A stretch of 64,000 bases of DNA from Lycium barbarum (lineage: Eukaryota; Streptophyta; Magnoliopsida; Solanales; Solanaceae), in assembly GCF_019175385.1 (NCBI RefSeq), contig NC_083344.1:4936965-5000964 (forward strand), in the 5' to 3' direction. The notes under the pieces were generated by a model. The model had not been told where the DNA came from. It did no database searches and saw nothing but the letters and a program-made list of their open reading frames with translations. The translations under genes and the position numbers were made by a program. Below, one piece after another: positions 1 to 12,138 of the stretch. Within the stretch, counting starts at the first letter, position 1. Each line of letters opens with the position of its first letter.

Positions 1-1687
1 CCTCTATCAGATCTAATTGATTTAATCTTCAAACTCAATTTATTTTCAACTTCTGCTTTATATGTTTTGAAAGACTCAAATGCCTCATCTTTTGTTCTTA
101 ATGGAAAGACATATGTATATCTTGAGTAATCGTCAATGAAAGTGATAAAATATCTCTTGCCATGACGTGACAAACAATCCATCTCACAGATATCAGTGTG
201 AATTAATTCCAAAAGTGTGGATGTCCTTTCAACCGTCTTAGAATGTTTCTTTGTTATCTTGCATTTACTACAAGTAAGACACTTAGTAGTATGATCTTTT
301 CCACAGTCCTTAATTAATCTATTTTCACCATAAGTTCTATGGATCTAAAATTCACATGACCAAGACGTTCATGCCATAAATCTAGAGATTCCACAATATA
401 AGCAGAAATATTTTCATTATCAATATTGAGTTTGAACATTCCATTTGTAGCATAGCCTTTTCCAACAAATATGTCATTTTTAGACAGTATAAATTTATCT
501 GCCTCAAAAATCATTCTAAAGTCGTGCTTCGAAAGAAGTGTACCTGACACCAAGTTCTTTCGAATTTCAGGAACATGCAATACGTCCATCTGCTTGACTC
601 TCTTTCCGGAAGTAAACTTCAATTCAACAGTTCTTTTTCCCACAACCTTAGCAGAGGACGAGTTTCCCATATACAAAACTTTATCGTCCCCCACTAATTC
701 ATAGGTCTTGAAAGCATTTCGATCACCTGATATATGACGAGTTGCGCCAGTGTCTATCCACCATTCCACTTGATTTCCTGCTACAAATGCTTCGGTAACC
801 ATTGCTACTAATTCATCTTTTCCATGATTATTTGCCTTTTCTTTCTTCTTTTCAGCTTTAAGAATTTTACAATCACGCGTATAGTGACCAAATTTGTGAC
901 GGTGGTAACATTCAAATGATTTAGAATTGGTACTAGTACGCTTGAAATTAGTACTTCTCTTTGCCTTCGGAATTTTCTTATTAACAGATTCCTTCTTGGT
1001 TGATTTTTCTTCAACCACATGAGCTTTCATGACAGGTTCCTTCAAAATATTATTGTCGCGATATCGAGTCTCTTGTTCAATTTGCAAATGTTGCAACAAT
1101 TGCTCAAGAGTCAAATCTTCTTTCTTGTGTAAGAGTTTTCTTCTGTATTCTTTCCAAGAGGAAGGAAGTTTCGAGACAATAGCACCAACATGAAAATTTT
1201 CATCAAGAGCAATTCCAGAGATAGCAATTTTATTAGCTATAAGTTGGAATTCTTGCACTTGTTCAGTGATTGACTTATCATCAACCATTTTGAACTCCAT
1301 ATAGTTTGAAACAAGAAATTTCTTTGAACTCACCTCTTCCGCCAAATAGATATTTTGGAGAGTGTCCCAAATATCCTTAGCAAATTTGCACGTGGTATAA
1401 TATTGATCATAAAATTTGTTGGACATTCCTCCAAAAATATAATTCTTACATAAATAATCATCATCTTTCCACTTGGCAATTTGTTCTTTAATCGAAGTAG
1501 CCTCGTCAGTTGTTACCTCAGAACCAGAAGCATTAGGACAAGGTTGTTCAAGAACATATGCCAACTTCAATCGTCTTAAAAAGAATTCCATCTTTCCACG
1601 CCATCTAGGAAAGTCTTTACCATCGAATATTTCAAAATTAGGATTAGGCAGAGATGGAACACCATTCAATGTTGATGTAGTAGCCAT
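1..1687 (-). pseudogene. Ty1/copia gag-pol, 5' half, broken and cut by the window edge
   Basis: Read on the minus strand, this encodes the N-terminal part of a copia polyprotein. The likely start is the Met at 1687 (MATTSTLNG); an in-frame Met lies further upstream at 1744. In order I see a gag domain of the UBN2/retrotrans_gag type ([16 protein letters not shown]), a CCHC zinc knuckle near 870-912, an aspartic protease with an intact DTG motif ([13 protein letters not shown]) near 730-760, and a GAG-pre-integrase segment ([11 protein letters not shown]) near 350-390. The frame stops at 314. Integrase resumes in another frame from about 300 to 1 (CLTCSKCK zinc-binding end, HTDICEM and a later SDR as the first two catalytic Asp), so there is a frameshift. 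The knuckle reads C-Y-H-R where the family has C-x2-C, so a zinc ligand is lost. Reverse transcriptase and RNase H would lie beyond position 1. Family certain, autonomy excluded. Confidence 0.9.
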
Positions 1688-1707
1688 AGAGACAACTATC
1701 TTCAAAT

Positions 1708-2217
1708 TGTTAGAACAAGGATGATAATAATAAAAGAAATCCAAAATAAACTTGCTTGGCTTAGAGGCACGTTAAGACGTTTCTTGAAGATAGTTGGAGT
1801 CTCTCCCACGAGCAAACGGAAGAATAAATAACAACTCTATCTTCGGGATTCAACTAAGCCACAACAAGTATTATTCAAGAAAGTTGCTCTTCTATTCTTG
1901 AATTGGTGATTTCACCTTTTGATCAATGTCTCTAAAGTTTTTAGGGGAAATTGTTTTTCTTGAAGTGCTTGCCTTTCCAAAAGAATGAAACACTATTTAT
2001 AGGATAAAAATTACATAACATAAAAGTTTTCATTAAATAGGATTTAAAATAGGTTCATGAATTTTTCTTAAAATACATGCAACTTTCATGTAACTTTCAA
2101 GAACCTAAAACGTAAAATTCTAAATGAAGAATGTATCTTCAAATTCACATTCATTTAGTTTTGAAAAACTTTTATTAGATGAAATGTTTCAAAATTAATT
2201 AAAACATTAACTTAACA
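1708..2217 (-). repeat. Probable 5' LTR of the copia element
   Basis: The block begins TGTTAGAAC and ends ACTTAACA on the + strand, giving TG...CA ends with short inverted TGTTA/TAACA termini, and it lies just upstream of gag on the minus strand. On the minus strand a TATA box (CCTATAAATAG, about 1990-2003) sits inside it, as in an LTR promoter. No canonical initiator-tRNA primer-binding site is visible, the gap to the gag Met is only about 20 bp, and the partner LTR is outside the window, so the boundaries are inferred. Confidence 0.45.
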
Positions 2218-2220
2218 ATA

Positions 2221-2436
2221 CTCCCTCCGTTTCAATTTATATGAACCCATTTGACTGGGCACGACATTTAAGAAAGAGGGAAGACTTTTGAAAATTGTGG
2301 TTCAAAATAAGCCTTGAAAATTTGTGTGGCCGTAAATCATTCATAAAGTGAATTTATTTCCAAATTAGGAAAGAGGTAATTCATTTTGGCACGGACTAAA
2401 AAGAAAATAAGATCAAACAAATTGAAACAGAGGGAA
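2221..2436. mobile_element. Stowaway-like MITE
   Basis: Terminal inverted repeats CTCCCTCCGTTTCAATTT and its imperfect complement near 2420-2436 are flanked by TA on both sides (2219-2220 and 2437-2438). The size of ~216 bp and TA target-site duplication are typical of Tc1/mariner-derived Stowaway MITEs. It abuts the copia LTR end within a few bases. Confidence 0.8.
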
Positions 2437-5348
2437 TATTTTTTTTTTTTGAAAAATAAGTAGTTTGCTTACTTATTTTCTCGTGTTTTGATAAGTAAAC
2501 AAATCTAAGCAAACATTATGAGGGGTGAGGTGAGTTGGGTTGGGGGAAGTAGGGGCTTCAGGGTGTTGGGGTGGGTTGGGACATGAGGGATAGGATGGGG
2601 AGAGATAATCAGCACAGAATGACACTTATAGAACCCAGTTTCCCTACTTTTACTTGGAAAATTATGTTTTTTTAATATTTAAGGAACTTATTTTTATGGA
2701 GAAAATATTCTAAAACTTTTTTGACCAACCAATAGGAAAATTGAATAAAAAGTTTCAGAAAATGTTATCGTCGTACCAAACCACCCTAAGAGGCGAATCA
2801 TCGACATGCCCTCACCAACCAAAATATTTGCACACGCTTAGGCCACCAAATATTTAACTTCACTTATTGCACAAATTCATCCACCAAAAGATTGTGATAC
2901 CTAGGTGAAAACAAGGGATTTTGTATGATCTTCCAACAAACATTAAAATGGTTTTCAGCCAGGAAAAACGATGTTGTGCTGGTGGAAGGAGGAGCAATAT
3001 TTGATGTTTTGCCCTTAGTTTGAGAACAATGTAAAAAGTGGACACTTCCACTTGTATGCAATCCCAATGCATGTCTGCTTTTAACATGTCACTATTTGTT
3101 AATTGAAAGGTTAATGAAAAATTATGATGTAAACTTAACTCACGACTAATGGAGGCCAAGTCGAGATTTTTATTTTGTGGGTTCTGAATTATAATTTTTT
3201 TTTATTTAATGAGTATTGAAGAAATTATTTGTACATATTAAATGAATTTTTAACATAAATGCATAGTTTGGACCAAAGTTACTGAGTTCTGCCGAACTGG
3301 CTCTGCCCCTGACGACCCGAATAGACGTGTCTTACTTTCTTTCAAGTTTGTTCCAAAAAAGAATGTCTAACTTTTTATATTGAGTAAGTTTTTAATTTCA
3401 ATTCATATTTTTGTTTTATGCTCCGTTATAAAAATGATCATGTTTAACACCACAAAGATTCAGATAGTAGCATTTTTTGTGTGTTATACTCACCTTTAAT
3501 TTTAAAAATTTGTGGCTAGTCAAGTTAAAACACATAACATAAAAGGAAATGGGTGTAATCCTTTTAGTAACTGTTGAAGTGGGTGGCTATTCAGAGGAGG
3601 ATTCAGGCTTTCAAGTGTGTGGATTCCTACGACAACCTCAAGTTAATATACAATAGTAACAAACTTAAGTTGTTAAAGAGACCATCCTAGGCTTTTACTT
3701 AATTTTGTCTTAGTATCACGGAAGATTACTCAACTTTACCTAAATATCACCCAAATTAACTGAAAACAAGTTTTTAAAAATATCTTGCTCTACATCTCTA
3801 ACTAGCAAACACCAATAATCTTTACAAGGGGTGCAAAACTAATTTCGAGGGGTCATATCATATATGGCTCACCGATATTTGGAACCTTTTGATGATTTTT
3901 AGAGGACCAAACTATTGATGGACATATAGCAATTTAACGTTAGTGTAGAATCTTATGGCATAATGCATATTTACAAAACGAACCAATTTTTTCCTTTGGG
4001 TCCATGCCTTTTTTCAAGCATTCTAATAGCTAGCCTTCTGTTTTGTTTTGTTGTCATTTTTCTTTTCTCATTTTTCATGTGCGAGTACGTGGGATATACT
4101 TAGCCAAAGAGGTCGACGATTCAATTATTGGCCCGTGATTCTTTATTATATATAAAAGTATCCTATTAGGCGAAAAAAGAAAAGAAAAATTGGCTTATGA
4201 AAAAAAAAAGAAAAAAAGAAAATATGACTATACACAATAGAATAAAAGGCACTAGCATATATCCTTGAAAAGCAAAGAGGTGGATGGTTAAAATTCTCTA
4301 TCACCTGATCGTAAAACATGCATGAACCCAGAAAAAGGATAAAAAAATTGGTGAAATCAAGTTCTAGTGTAAAATATGCATAATTTTTCTTATTATTTAT
4401 TTGCATAATTCATGAAGTTTCTACTTTAAAAAAGCTTTTAAGTATTAGGTGCATTGGATTGATTGGTACTCTAAAAATCATCAAAAAAAGTCCAAGTGTC
4501 TAACCCGTATATGATATTAATTAGGCTGGCGACTCACCACGCTATGGTTCATATTAGTTTTGGACCCCTAAAAGGTAGTGGCAAAGACACCCCTTAGAAA
4601 ATAATACACAATAAATATCAATATGGGACAAGAAGATAATCTGTAAAATCAATAAATCCTAAACCAAACTCAATTATCAGCAAAATTGGGACAATAGACT
4701 GATATCACTTGTACAAAATTTTACATACGTCACGGCTAAAAAGATGAGTCTTGTTTACTAGTTAAGTTAGGTTGTATTATTGAGGTATATAAACAGTTGC
4801 CATTGATTTGGATGGTCAAAGAACAAGACATTTTCCAATCCTGTTTATAAGTTAATTGTTTATTCAAACATCAATCTACATGCGCTTAATTAGGTTAACA
4901 AGTGATAAAACCTATAAATGATTAACTTTAATTTGTCTCTTGATAATTCATGTCTGGTGAGCACAAACATATATGCACAAACAGTTGGAGAGATACGTAA
5001 TCTTGGAATGTTTTGCTTTTGAATGGTCTTTATTTTACGATGAATCAACGTAAAAATCATAAATGGGGTTCTCTTTTTGGAATTTTCTGATACAACGGTT
5101 AATAAATTTGAAGAAAATGAGAAATAAAATGAAGAAGATGAGAAATACAATGACCTTCAAAAACCGATCATCTCTTTAGCCGGACGGAAATTCACGTGAT
5201 TTCATTGAAACATGAAAGAAAACAATTAAAAAGGCAGAGAAATAGTACAAATTTCAATAAGCTTTGACAAGATTAAGATGATTCTTTAAAATTTCTTCAA
5301 AAAAGATCATTGATCAGGTATATATTCTTGATTACTGAATTTATTTGC

Positions 5349-5350
<2 letters not shown>
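2437..5350. other. Gene-free AT-rich interval with repeat fragments
   Basis: No supported gene. It holds a G-rich stretch (about 2520-2605). It also holds a degenerate fragment at about 3165-3312 of a dispersed repeat whose ends read like GGCTCTGCCCCTG; related pieces occur at 22792-22952 and 44200-44347. The rest is AT-rich with homopurine runs. The short open frames here have no recognisable composition or domain. Confidence 0.5.

Positions 5351-5388
<38 letters not shown>
5351..5388. repeat. (TA)n microsatellite
   Basis: About 19 uninterrupted TA dinucleotides within AT-rich intergenic DNA. Confidence 0.95.
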
Positions 5389-5395
<7 letters not shown>

Positions 5396-5854
5396 AAAGT
5401 TGTATAATATCATGATCCTAATGCCATGTTAATGTTAGTTAGAATATTGTTTATGATTCACAATCTAGGACGTAAAATCCTTACCGTACCAAGATGTAGA
5501 ATAAATTAAAAGGAAAATTAACATAAATAGCCGCTCACATAATAATAGCTAACAAATGCATATTTTTTTATATCAATAGATAATATATATAAAATATGTA
5601 TTTTTTATACATAATAGTGTATATTTTTTTGTATACTTGGCTAGTGAATGTAATTATTTTTGGTGGACTGATCAAATGTGTGTAACTTAACCTAAATTTA
5701 ATGCGAAAGGCTTTTCACTGACAAAGCTAACCTGCTCCTATTTAGGATGGGACTCTGTTGGGTAAGATCCTAAAAGGCCTTTCAAAGGTTGGGCTACACT
5801 GAGCTTTATATTGCCCAGTCCATTTTAACATCTCTACTTCTGGGTGGTTGCTTT
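5389..5854. other. Intergenic, nothing recognised
   Basis: AT-rich sequence with no gene-like frame and no paired termini that I could find. Confidence 0.4.
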
Positions 5855-6428
5855 GTTTGAGGGACAATTCGCAGATTTTGGGGTGGTCTTTAATTTTTAT
5901 CCATTAAATTGGTGGTCTTTAATTTTTGTCCTTCGCTACAATCCCTTGGTTTCGAATTCGAACTCTCGCTCAGTCAAAAATAAAATAAAAAAATCGCAAG
6001 GTAGAGTTTGGATTCGCAAGGCCTTTAGGCAGAAATTTGCTACCTTCAGGTAGAGTTCAGGCAGAGTTTTGAACAAACGGTAGAGTTTTACCTTCAGGCA
6101 TGCCAAAATTCTACCTTAAGGCCTAACTTTGGCCTGAACAAGCCTAACTTTGCTACTAGATTCTGCCTTGTGAAATTGTCTTTTTTTTTTTTTACTGAGC
6201 CGGAGTTCGAACCCCAAACCTCACGGTATGAGGCGAAATGGAGAAAATTTAAAGACCACCATTTTGAAGGACCAAAATTAAAGACCAGTGCATTTGAAGG
6301 GCACTCTGCACAAAAAATTGTTGTTTGAGTTGTCCCATTTGAGAGCAGACATGGGCTAGTTAATGGCACATTTTCACTCAAGGTCAAACTGTTCATAAAA
6401 GCGCAATTCGCACGAACGTCCCTCAAAC
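5855..6428. mobile_element. Palindromic TIR element, family A copy 1
   Basis: The left end reads GTTTGAGGGACAATTCG and the right end reads CGAACGTCCCTCAAAC, inverted complements of each other. Both arms carry the phrase GGTCTTTAATTTTTGTCC (or its complement) and a TTCGAA-centred motif that resembles a pol III B box. Other copies in the window start at 6429, 24722 and about 25240. It is non-coding; the frames inside are fortuitous. The superfamily is not proven for this copy, although the copy at 24722 has a 9-bp TSD. Confidence 0.6.
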
Positions 6429-6861
6429 CGCAGGTCTCAAATTTTTGTCCTTCGATACTTTAAGTAATAAAAAAAGTGGTCAAAAATATTCCTGATAACT
6501 AAAAAAGAAATTCAAATATATGACCTAATTTCGCAAGGCAATCTCTATATAACTTTGCCCGAATAGACATAATTTCTATAAATTATGCGGGATAACTTAA
6601 TTTCTACAGAACTATGTTGGACAAGGCATAGTTTCTATGTAACTTAGCCCGAATAGACGTAATTTCTATGAAACCTTGCCTTACGGAATTGTTTTTTTTT
6701 TTTTGTTTGCTCTGCTGGGGTTCGAACCTAGAATCTCTAGTTTCGTAGACCAGTGAATAATGATACTTTGGCTCACAGATTTTCATTAATTGGGAAGTAA
6801 GGAATAAAATTAAAGACCAACGATTTGAGGGACAAAATTAAAGACCAGTCCATATGATGGG
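6429..6861. repeat. Family A copy 2, degenerate, abutting copy 1
   Basis: The same building blocks recur: TTTTTGTCCTTCG, ACTTAATTTCTATA-type internal repeats, a GGGGTTCGAACC motif near 6718, and AAAATTAAAGACCA toward the right. No clean target-site duplication separates it from its neighbours, so the boundaries are approximate. Confidence 0.5.
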
Positions 6862-7066
6862 CAGGTCTTTAATTCTTTCCCTTAAAATGGACGAATCTTT
6901 AGTTTTTGCCCTTTAGAAATTGAGCTTATGCCTAGTGAGGCATAAGTTATTTAGAAACTCAAGTCATGTTAGGGCATAACCGTAGGATATTAGGATACAA
7001 AAATATAAACTTATGCTCTGCAAATTTATTTCTATGAGGGGCATAAATTAAGAACAACTTACATAA
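6862..7066. repeat. Family B short repeat, copy 1
   Basis: Shares a core with copies near 8625, 8873 and 25795: a GGTCTTTAATT-type left side, then CTTATGCCTAG...GCATAAGTT, then TATAAACTTATGC and a closing GGGGCATAAATTA. The left and right sides are partly inverted. Non-coding. Confidence 0.5.
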
Positions 7067-8107
7067 ATAACTACCTTTTAATGTTTGCTTTCAATCTGTA
7101 GCTATCCTTTTGCTATTTACAATTTGTAGCTACATTTAGGCATTTTCGCTGTATTCGATTGTATTTCAGTGTATTTGAATACACTGTTCAGTTGTATCTA
7201 ACCTTATCTGATGTCACATGTATTTGATTGTATTTGGATACATGCAACCTTAATTTCTCTGAATACACGTGTATTCAAAATGATGTATGCATTTAAATAC
7301 ACGACGGGGCTATGTATTTTTGTGTGTTTATATATTGATGTATCCTTTGTTTTGAGTGTAATTGAATGTATTTCAACAAAATTTCAAATACATTGTATTT
7401 ACTCGAAAAAATGTATACAAACATATATACAGATTATTGGCAAATTGAAATACATTGAATGTGCAAGTTTCTGCCGTATATAAATACCGTCAAATACACC
7501 TATATTTGACTGATAAACTGTAAGTCTACAAGATTCTGCAGCACTTGAATGCGTCCGAACACATATGTATTCAGCCATGATTCAAATGCATATGTATTCA
7601 TCCATGATTCATACATATACATATGATTCAGATGCGTTTAGTTTAAAATTCACCTATATTTAATTCATTCAAATCAAAATACAATCACATACATATATGA
7701 ATACATATGTATTCAGCCATTATTGCAATATACCTATATTTTAATTCACAAAACAACTGATTCATATACACCTGTATTTGATCATTCAAAGCAAAATACA
7801 ATCATATATACATATTTTTGATGTATTCAGAATTTCTAACAGCAGTGGTGGAGGAAGAAGCCATGAATTTGTTTTCGCCCCCGGTAATGGATTGATTGCA
7901 ACTTCGTGATTTCAGGTTTGGATCTGACGGTGGGTGGTAAAGGTGTTTAAGGGTGAAAGCAGTAGTGGAGGAAGATGTTCCGGCCAGATTTGATGTGTGG
8001 AGATGAGATAAGGGAAGAAAGAGAGAGAGAGGCGGTTGTTTGGTTGGGCTCCGGTAGAGCTCCGCCGTAGAAGACGACCGGCGGCGACGTAACGAGATCT
8101 GGCCGAG

Positions 8108-8148
<41 letters not shown>

Positions 8149-8300
8149 GAGGGAAAAGAGAGGAATGAGAAAGAAATACAAGCCATAAACCTAATGTATT
8201 TTCGTATAGCTATGAATGGTAATTTATAAAATCACTGTAGCTATTAAATATAAATAAATTAAAAGATAGTTATTATCTATAATTATCTCTTAGAGATAGT
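7067..8300. mobile_element. Non-autonomous TIR-like element rich in TGTATTTGAATAC repeats
   Basis: The left end (TTACATAAATAACTACC TTTTAAT) and the complement of the right end (ATAACTATCTTTTAATT) are similar, suggesting terminal inverted repeats of a ~1.2-kb element. The interior consists largely of variants of GTATTTGAATACA and CATATGTATTCA on both strands. A GA tract and a GC-richer patch sit near the right side. The frames through it (for example a Ser/Leu-rich one over the GA tract) look like low-complexity artefacts. TSD not identified. Confidence 0.45.
8111..8145. repeat. (GA)n microsatellite
   Basis: About 17 GA dinucleotides in a row, flanked by further GA-rich sequence. Confidence 0.9.
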
Positions 8301-8624
8301 TCTACCAAGTAATTATTCCATAAATTAAAGACCAGCACAAAAAGTGCAAACGACGCCAAACTGTTTAACATGGATAGGCCTCATAATATAAGAGGCCCAA
8401 GGTAATTGATTCATGAAAACATTTAATAGCTAGAAACTTTAAAATGGAACGTTTTAAAATTTTAGCAAAACTTAAAAAATCATATGGTGGCAGAAGAACT
8501 CTTACATTTCCCATTAAATAGGGATACTAATTAGCAACACAAAAATTAGAAGGAAAAAAAATGAAAAGAGGATAATTTTAGTGAATAGTATTCAAACGAA
8601 GAATTGCACGGTTTGGCCATCAAA
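8301..8624. other. Intergenic, nothing recognised
   Basis: AT-rich, no gene-like frame. Confidence 0.4.
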
Positions 8625-8872
8625 TGGAAGAAATTGAACGGTTTGTGCTTCAAATTGGTTGGTCTTTAATTTGGCCTCTAAATGGGCTGGTCTTTAATTT
8701 TTGTCCACCAAAATTGAACTTATGCCTAGCGGTGCATAAGTTCTTTATGGGATCCGGAATAACTTGTGGAATATTAAGATGACTTGTTCCCCGAGAAAAA
8801 GTTGTTTGTCTTGAGGGCCAAAAATTACAGACCAGCACAAAATAGGTATAAAGTGCAAATGACCCATTCAAA
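8625..8872. repeat. Family B short repeat, copy 2
   Basis: Carries TTGGTCTTTAATTTGGCC, TTATGCCTAGCGGTGCATAAG and AAATTACAGACCAGCACAAA, the same order of motifs as the copies at 6862, 8873 and 25795. Confidence 0.6.
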
Positions 8873-9098
8873 TGGGGTGGTCTTTTGATTTTTGTCCTTC
8901 AAATGGGCTGGTTTTTTGCACTTCAAATCGAACTTATGCCTAGTGGAGCATAAGTTCTTTAAGGGCGCGTGACACCACTTGTTAGATATCATTAATGCGA
9001 AAATCTAAACTTATGCCCCGTAAAACAAATTGCTTGTTATGAGGAGCAAAAACTAAAGACCAGCACAAAATAGAGCTAAAAGTGCAAATGACCCTATC
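8873..9098. repeat. Family B short repeat, copy 3, directly next to copy 2
   Basis: Same motif order as copy 2: GGTCTTTTGATTTTTGTCC, CTTATGCCTAGTGGAGCATA, then AACTAAAGACCAGCACAAAA and GTGCAAATGACCC. Copies 2 and 3 lie head to tail, as a tandem duplication or adjacent insertion would leave them. Confidence 0.6.
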
Positions 9099-9483
9099 CA
9101 AACTTGTCCACTTACTTGTTATACATATCCAAACTTCAAATAGTTGAAGATAAAAAAGTACCTTTCATCCAAATATATTTGAATATTTGTATTATAATTA
9201 TTTTACCATATATTCATCGAAATACATGATTAATATATACTACGTATATCCGGAGTATATTAAATTATAGAACTCAATTTATCTTAGTTTATTGTATAAA
9301 TATTATATATTTGGAATATATTATATTTATATATATAGTATACAACTTGTATATTACTAGTATACATAGTGTACATAAATAGTATATGCATATTATATAC
9401 CATAAAACTAAAAAAAAAAAAAAATGAAAACGGGAAACTGAATACAGGAAGCATATGCCTCTAGTTGTGGCATACGTTTATGT
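9099..9483. other. AT-rich spacer, nothing recognised
   Basis: TATA-rich low-complexity DNA with an A-run at about 9411-9424. No gene. Confidence 0.4.
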
Positions 9484-11340
9484 ATTCTAATTGCTACAGC
9501 AAATATTAATACACAAAAAGGACTCCCCTAGATGTCTAATCAAAGTGGATATTAGAAAAGCCTATGACTCAGTAGAATGGGGCTTCTTGAAACATCTGTC
9601 ACTGGAACTTGGCTTTCCAATTAGAATGGTGCAATGGATAATGGAGTGTGTGGTTACAGTCGGTTATTCACTCTTAATCAATGGGGTGTTAACTCCCAGA
9701 TTTGAAGCAAAGAAAGGACTCAAACAAGGGGACCCAAGGTCCCCTTTATTTGTTTGTCCTAGTAATGGAGTACCTCAATAGATCATTGAAGCAATCAGAA
9801 CAAAAACCTGACTTCAACTACCACCCTAAATGTGCAAAGTTGAAAATCTCTCATGTATGCTTTGCTGATGACTTACTACTATGTTGTAGAGCTGATACTT
9901 CTTCTATTCAGCTTCTGATGGAAGCCTTTGAGCACTTCTCAGCAGTTTCAGGGTTAAAAGCAAACATGGAAAAAAGCAACCTTACATTGCAGGGGTCACA
10001 AACCAGTTCAAGGAACAACTGATAGAGGACTTACACTTTTCAGCTGGTACTTTGCCATTCAAATACCTGGGAGTGCCATTATCCTCAAAGAAAGTCACTA
10101 TCAGTCAGTTCATGCCACTAGTAGATAAAATCATAGCCAGAGTTAGATGTTGGACATCCAAATTTCATACTCAGGAAGACTACAACTAATCAAAGGGGCT
10201 CTGTTTGAAATGCAAACTTATTGGAGTCAAGTATTTCTACTCCCAACAAGGTGCATAAGTTGGTAACAAGTATATGCAGGAACTACTTATGGAGTGGAAC
10301 ACATGAAAATGCTAGGAAAAACCCTATAGCTTGGGAAACTCTATGTCAGTCCAAGTCATCTGGAGGTCTGAATATTATATACTTTGAGGATTGGAACAAA
10401 GCTGCACTCAGTAAACTATTCTGGGCAATTACCAAAAAGAAAGACAGACTCTGGGTGCTATGGATTCATACACACTATATAAAGAACAGAGATATAAGTG
10501 AACTACCAACACCAAAGCAATCTACTTGGTTGGTAAGAAAGATACTGGATGCAAGGGCATAGTTTACAACCTTACAAGACCTGGACAACTATAGCACAGA
10601 TGGAAAATTTAGTATCAAGAAGGCATATACCTGTATGATGCCACAACTCCCTAATGTCCAATGGAAATGACTAGAGCTACTCAAAGGCCTTATCCCAAGG
10701 CATCAATTCATACTCTGGATGGCTGTACAAAATAGACTAGCAACTACTGATAGACTAGCTAGCTGGGGCATGCAAGTAGATACTTTGTGTCAATTGTGTA
10801 ACGCTGGAGTTGATGAAAATCACAAACATCTGTTCTTTGAATGTACATATTCTACCTTCATCTGGAAAAAACTTCTTCACTGGATGGGCATAAATAGGCA
10901 AATTGACTGCTGGGAGAATGAAGTTGCTTGGCTTGCTAGAAGGATGCAGAGTAAAAGTTCAAAATGGCATATGGTTGGTTTTGTGTTTGCTGTTGCAGTT
11001 TATCACATATGGGCTGAGAGGAATGCTAGAAAATTTCAACAAGTAAACAGGAGCAATGCGGACAGAACGAAAGAAATAGCTCTACAGCTGCACATTGCAG
11101 GACGAAGTCAAGTTAAATGGTTTCAAACACTTCTCAGTTTGAATAGTTACCCTTGTTGATTGATGTTAGTTACTTGCAGGATGGGGTTAATTAGTTTTTT
11201 CCTTTTGAAGGTGGAAGCTAAGTAGTTGCCAGGGAAGTAGAAACATAGAGTTTATATCAATAGGTTATTTTTGAGAATCCTGTCTCTATAGTCCAAAAGA
11301 GCAGGTTGTGTAAAAATTCCAGTTGCAAATTTTCAGTTTT
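9484..11340 (+). mobile_element. 5'-truncated L1-type LINE
   Basis: Only the 3' part of a LINE survives: reverse transcriptase from its central motifs onward, the C-terminal zf-RVT region, and about 180 bp after the last stop that may be 3' UTR. Endonuclease, ORF1 and 5' UTR are absent, as expected of target-primed reverse transcription that stopped early. There is no clear poly(A) tail or target-site duplication, so the right boundary is approximate. It is related to, but clearly diverged from, the LINE at 50.0-55.0 kb. Confidence 0.8.
9491..11159 (+). pseudogene. LINE ORF2 fragment (reverse transcriptase and zf-RVT)
   Basis: Residues such as KVDIRKAYDSVEW, GLKQGDPRSP and FADDLLLC (about 9861-9884) are reverse transcriptase motifs, with the catalytic DD present. 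Frame breaks occur near 9760, after 10020 and near 10230. The stretch AVQNRLATTDRL...CQLCNAGVDENHKHLFFEC (10719 onward) is the zinc-binding zf-RVT domain. The final stop is at 11157-11159. With several frameshifts and no N-terminal half it cannot encode a working protein. Confidence 0.85.
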
Positions 11341-12132
11341 GATCAAAAAATTCACGAAAAGGACGAGAGAAAAATGAATGAATATCAACTTCATTACTCA
11401 ACATAAGCTATAAATAGTACTATACTTGGTATGTACAAGATGTTGCTTCCACTCGTATTAGTTCCCTTTCACTTCATATTCATTAATTTAGTATGCAATT
11501 GCGAAAATCATAGATCAAATTCATAACGACCGCCATTTTTTTCGACCAAACTATAAGAACTTTGTAGCACTTGATGTATTTCACAAGCCTGAAGTACAAG
11601 ATTTGGAGAGCTCGGATTTGAAGGGTTTCAAGCAAGGATTTCATCTACAAGTTTGAGATAAGTGATTTAAACATAACTAAGGATTAGATCATGAATTTGC
11701 CTTAATATTCAACATCAAAACATGACATTTGATGAGTGAAATTGGATCTTTTGCATAAATCTAACCAACAAATTGACTCGATCTCTTACTTATTCTGTAG
11801 TTGTGCTCAAATTTGCTATCTTATCAAAGCTTGTGATCACCGAACAATCGCTAGTGCTTTCATTTTCAACTCTTTGTGACAATGATGACATTTAAATAGA
11901 GCTTTATAACACTACTATCGTTTTAGTGCATGGAAAGTCAATTGCTCATGTCTCTTTGGTTCCCTTAGTAATAAACGGATCCTCCTTCCTATACTATTAT
12001 CTTAAGGTGTTCTTACTTAATAAAATTTCTCAGTAGGAGTAAGTAACTTATGGTATTTCTCTATATCCTTTCGGGGTGGTAATTTAGTACATTGAGTTAT
12101 AATTCGACCGTGGTGTTGTTTCTTTCACCGGT
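11341..12132. other. Intergenic, nothing recognised
   Basis: No gene-like frame, no paired termini and no RNA gene seen. Confidence 0.4.
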
Positions 12133-12138
12133 GGTAAC

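Noticed and set aside
471..704. Plus-strand frames across the copia gag
   Set aside because: Antisense shadows of the clear minus-strand gag-protease frame.
7912..8186. Open frames of 79-89 codons over the GA tract
   Set aside because: Ser/Leu runs come from the microsatellite and the frames lie inside a TIR-like repeat; no domain.
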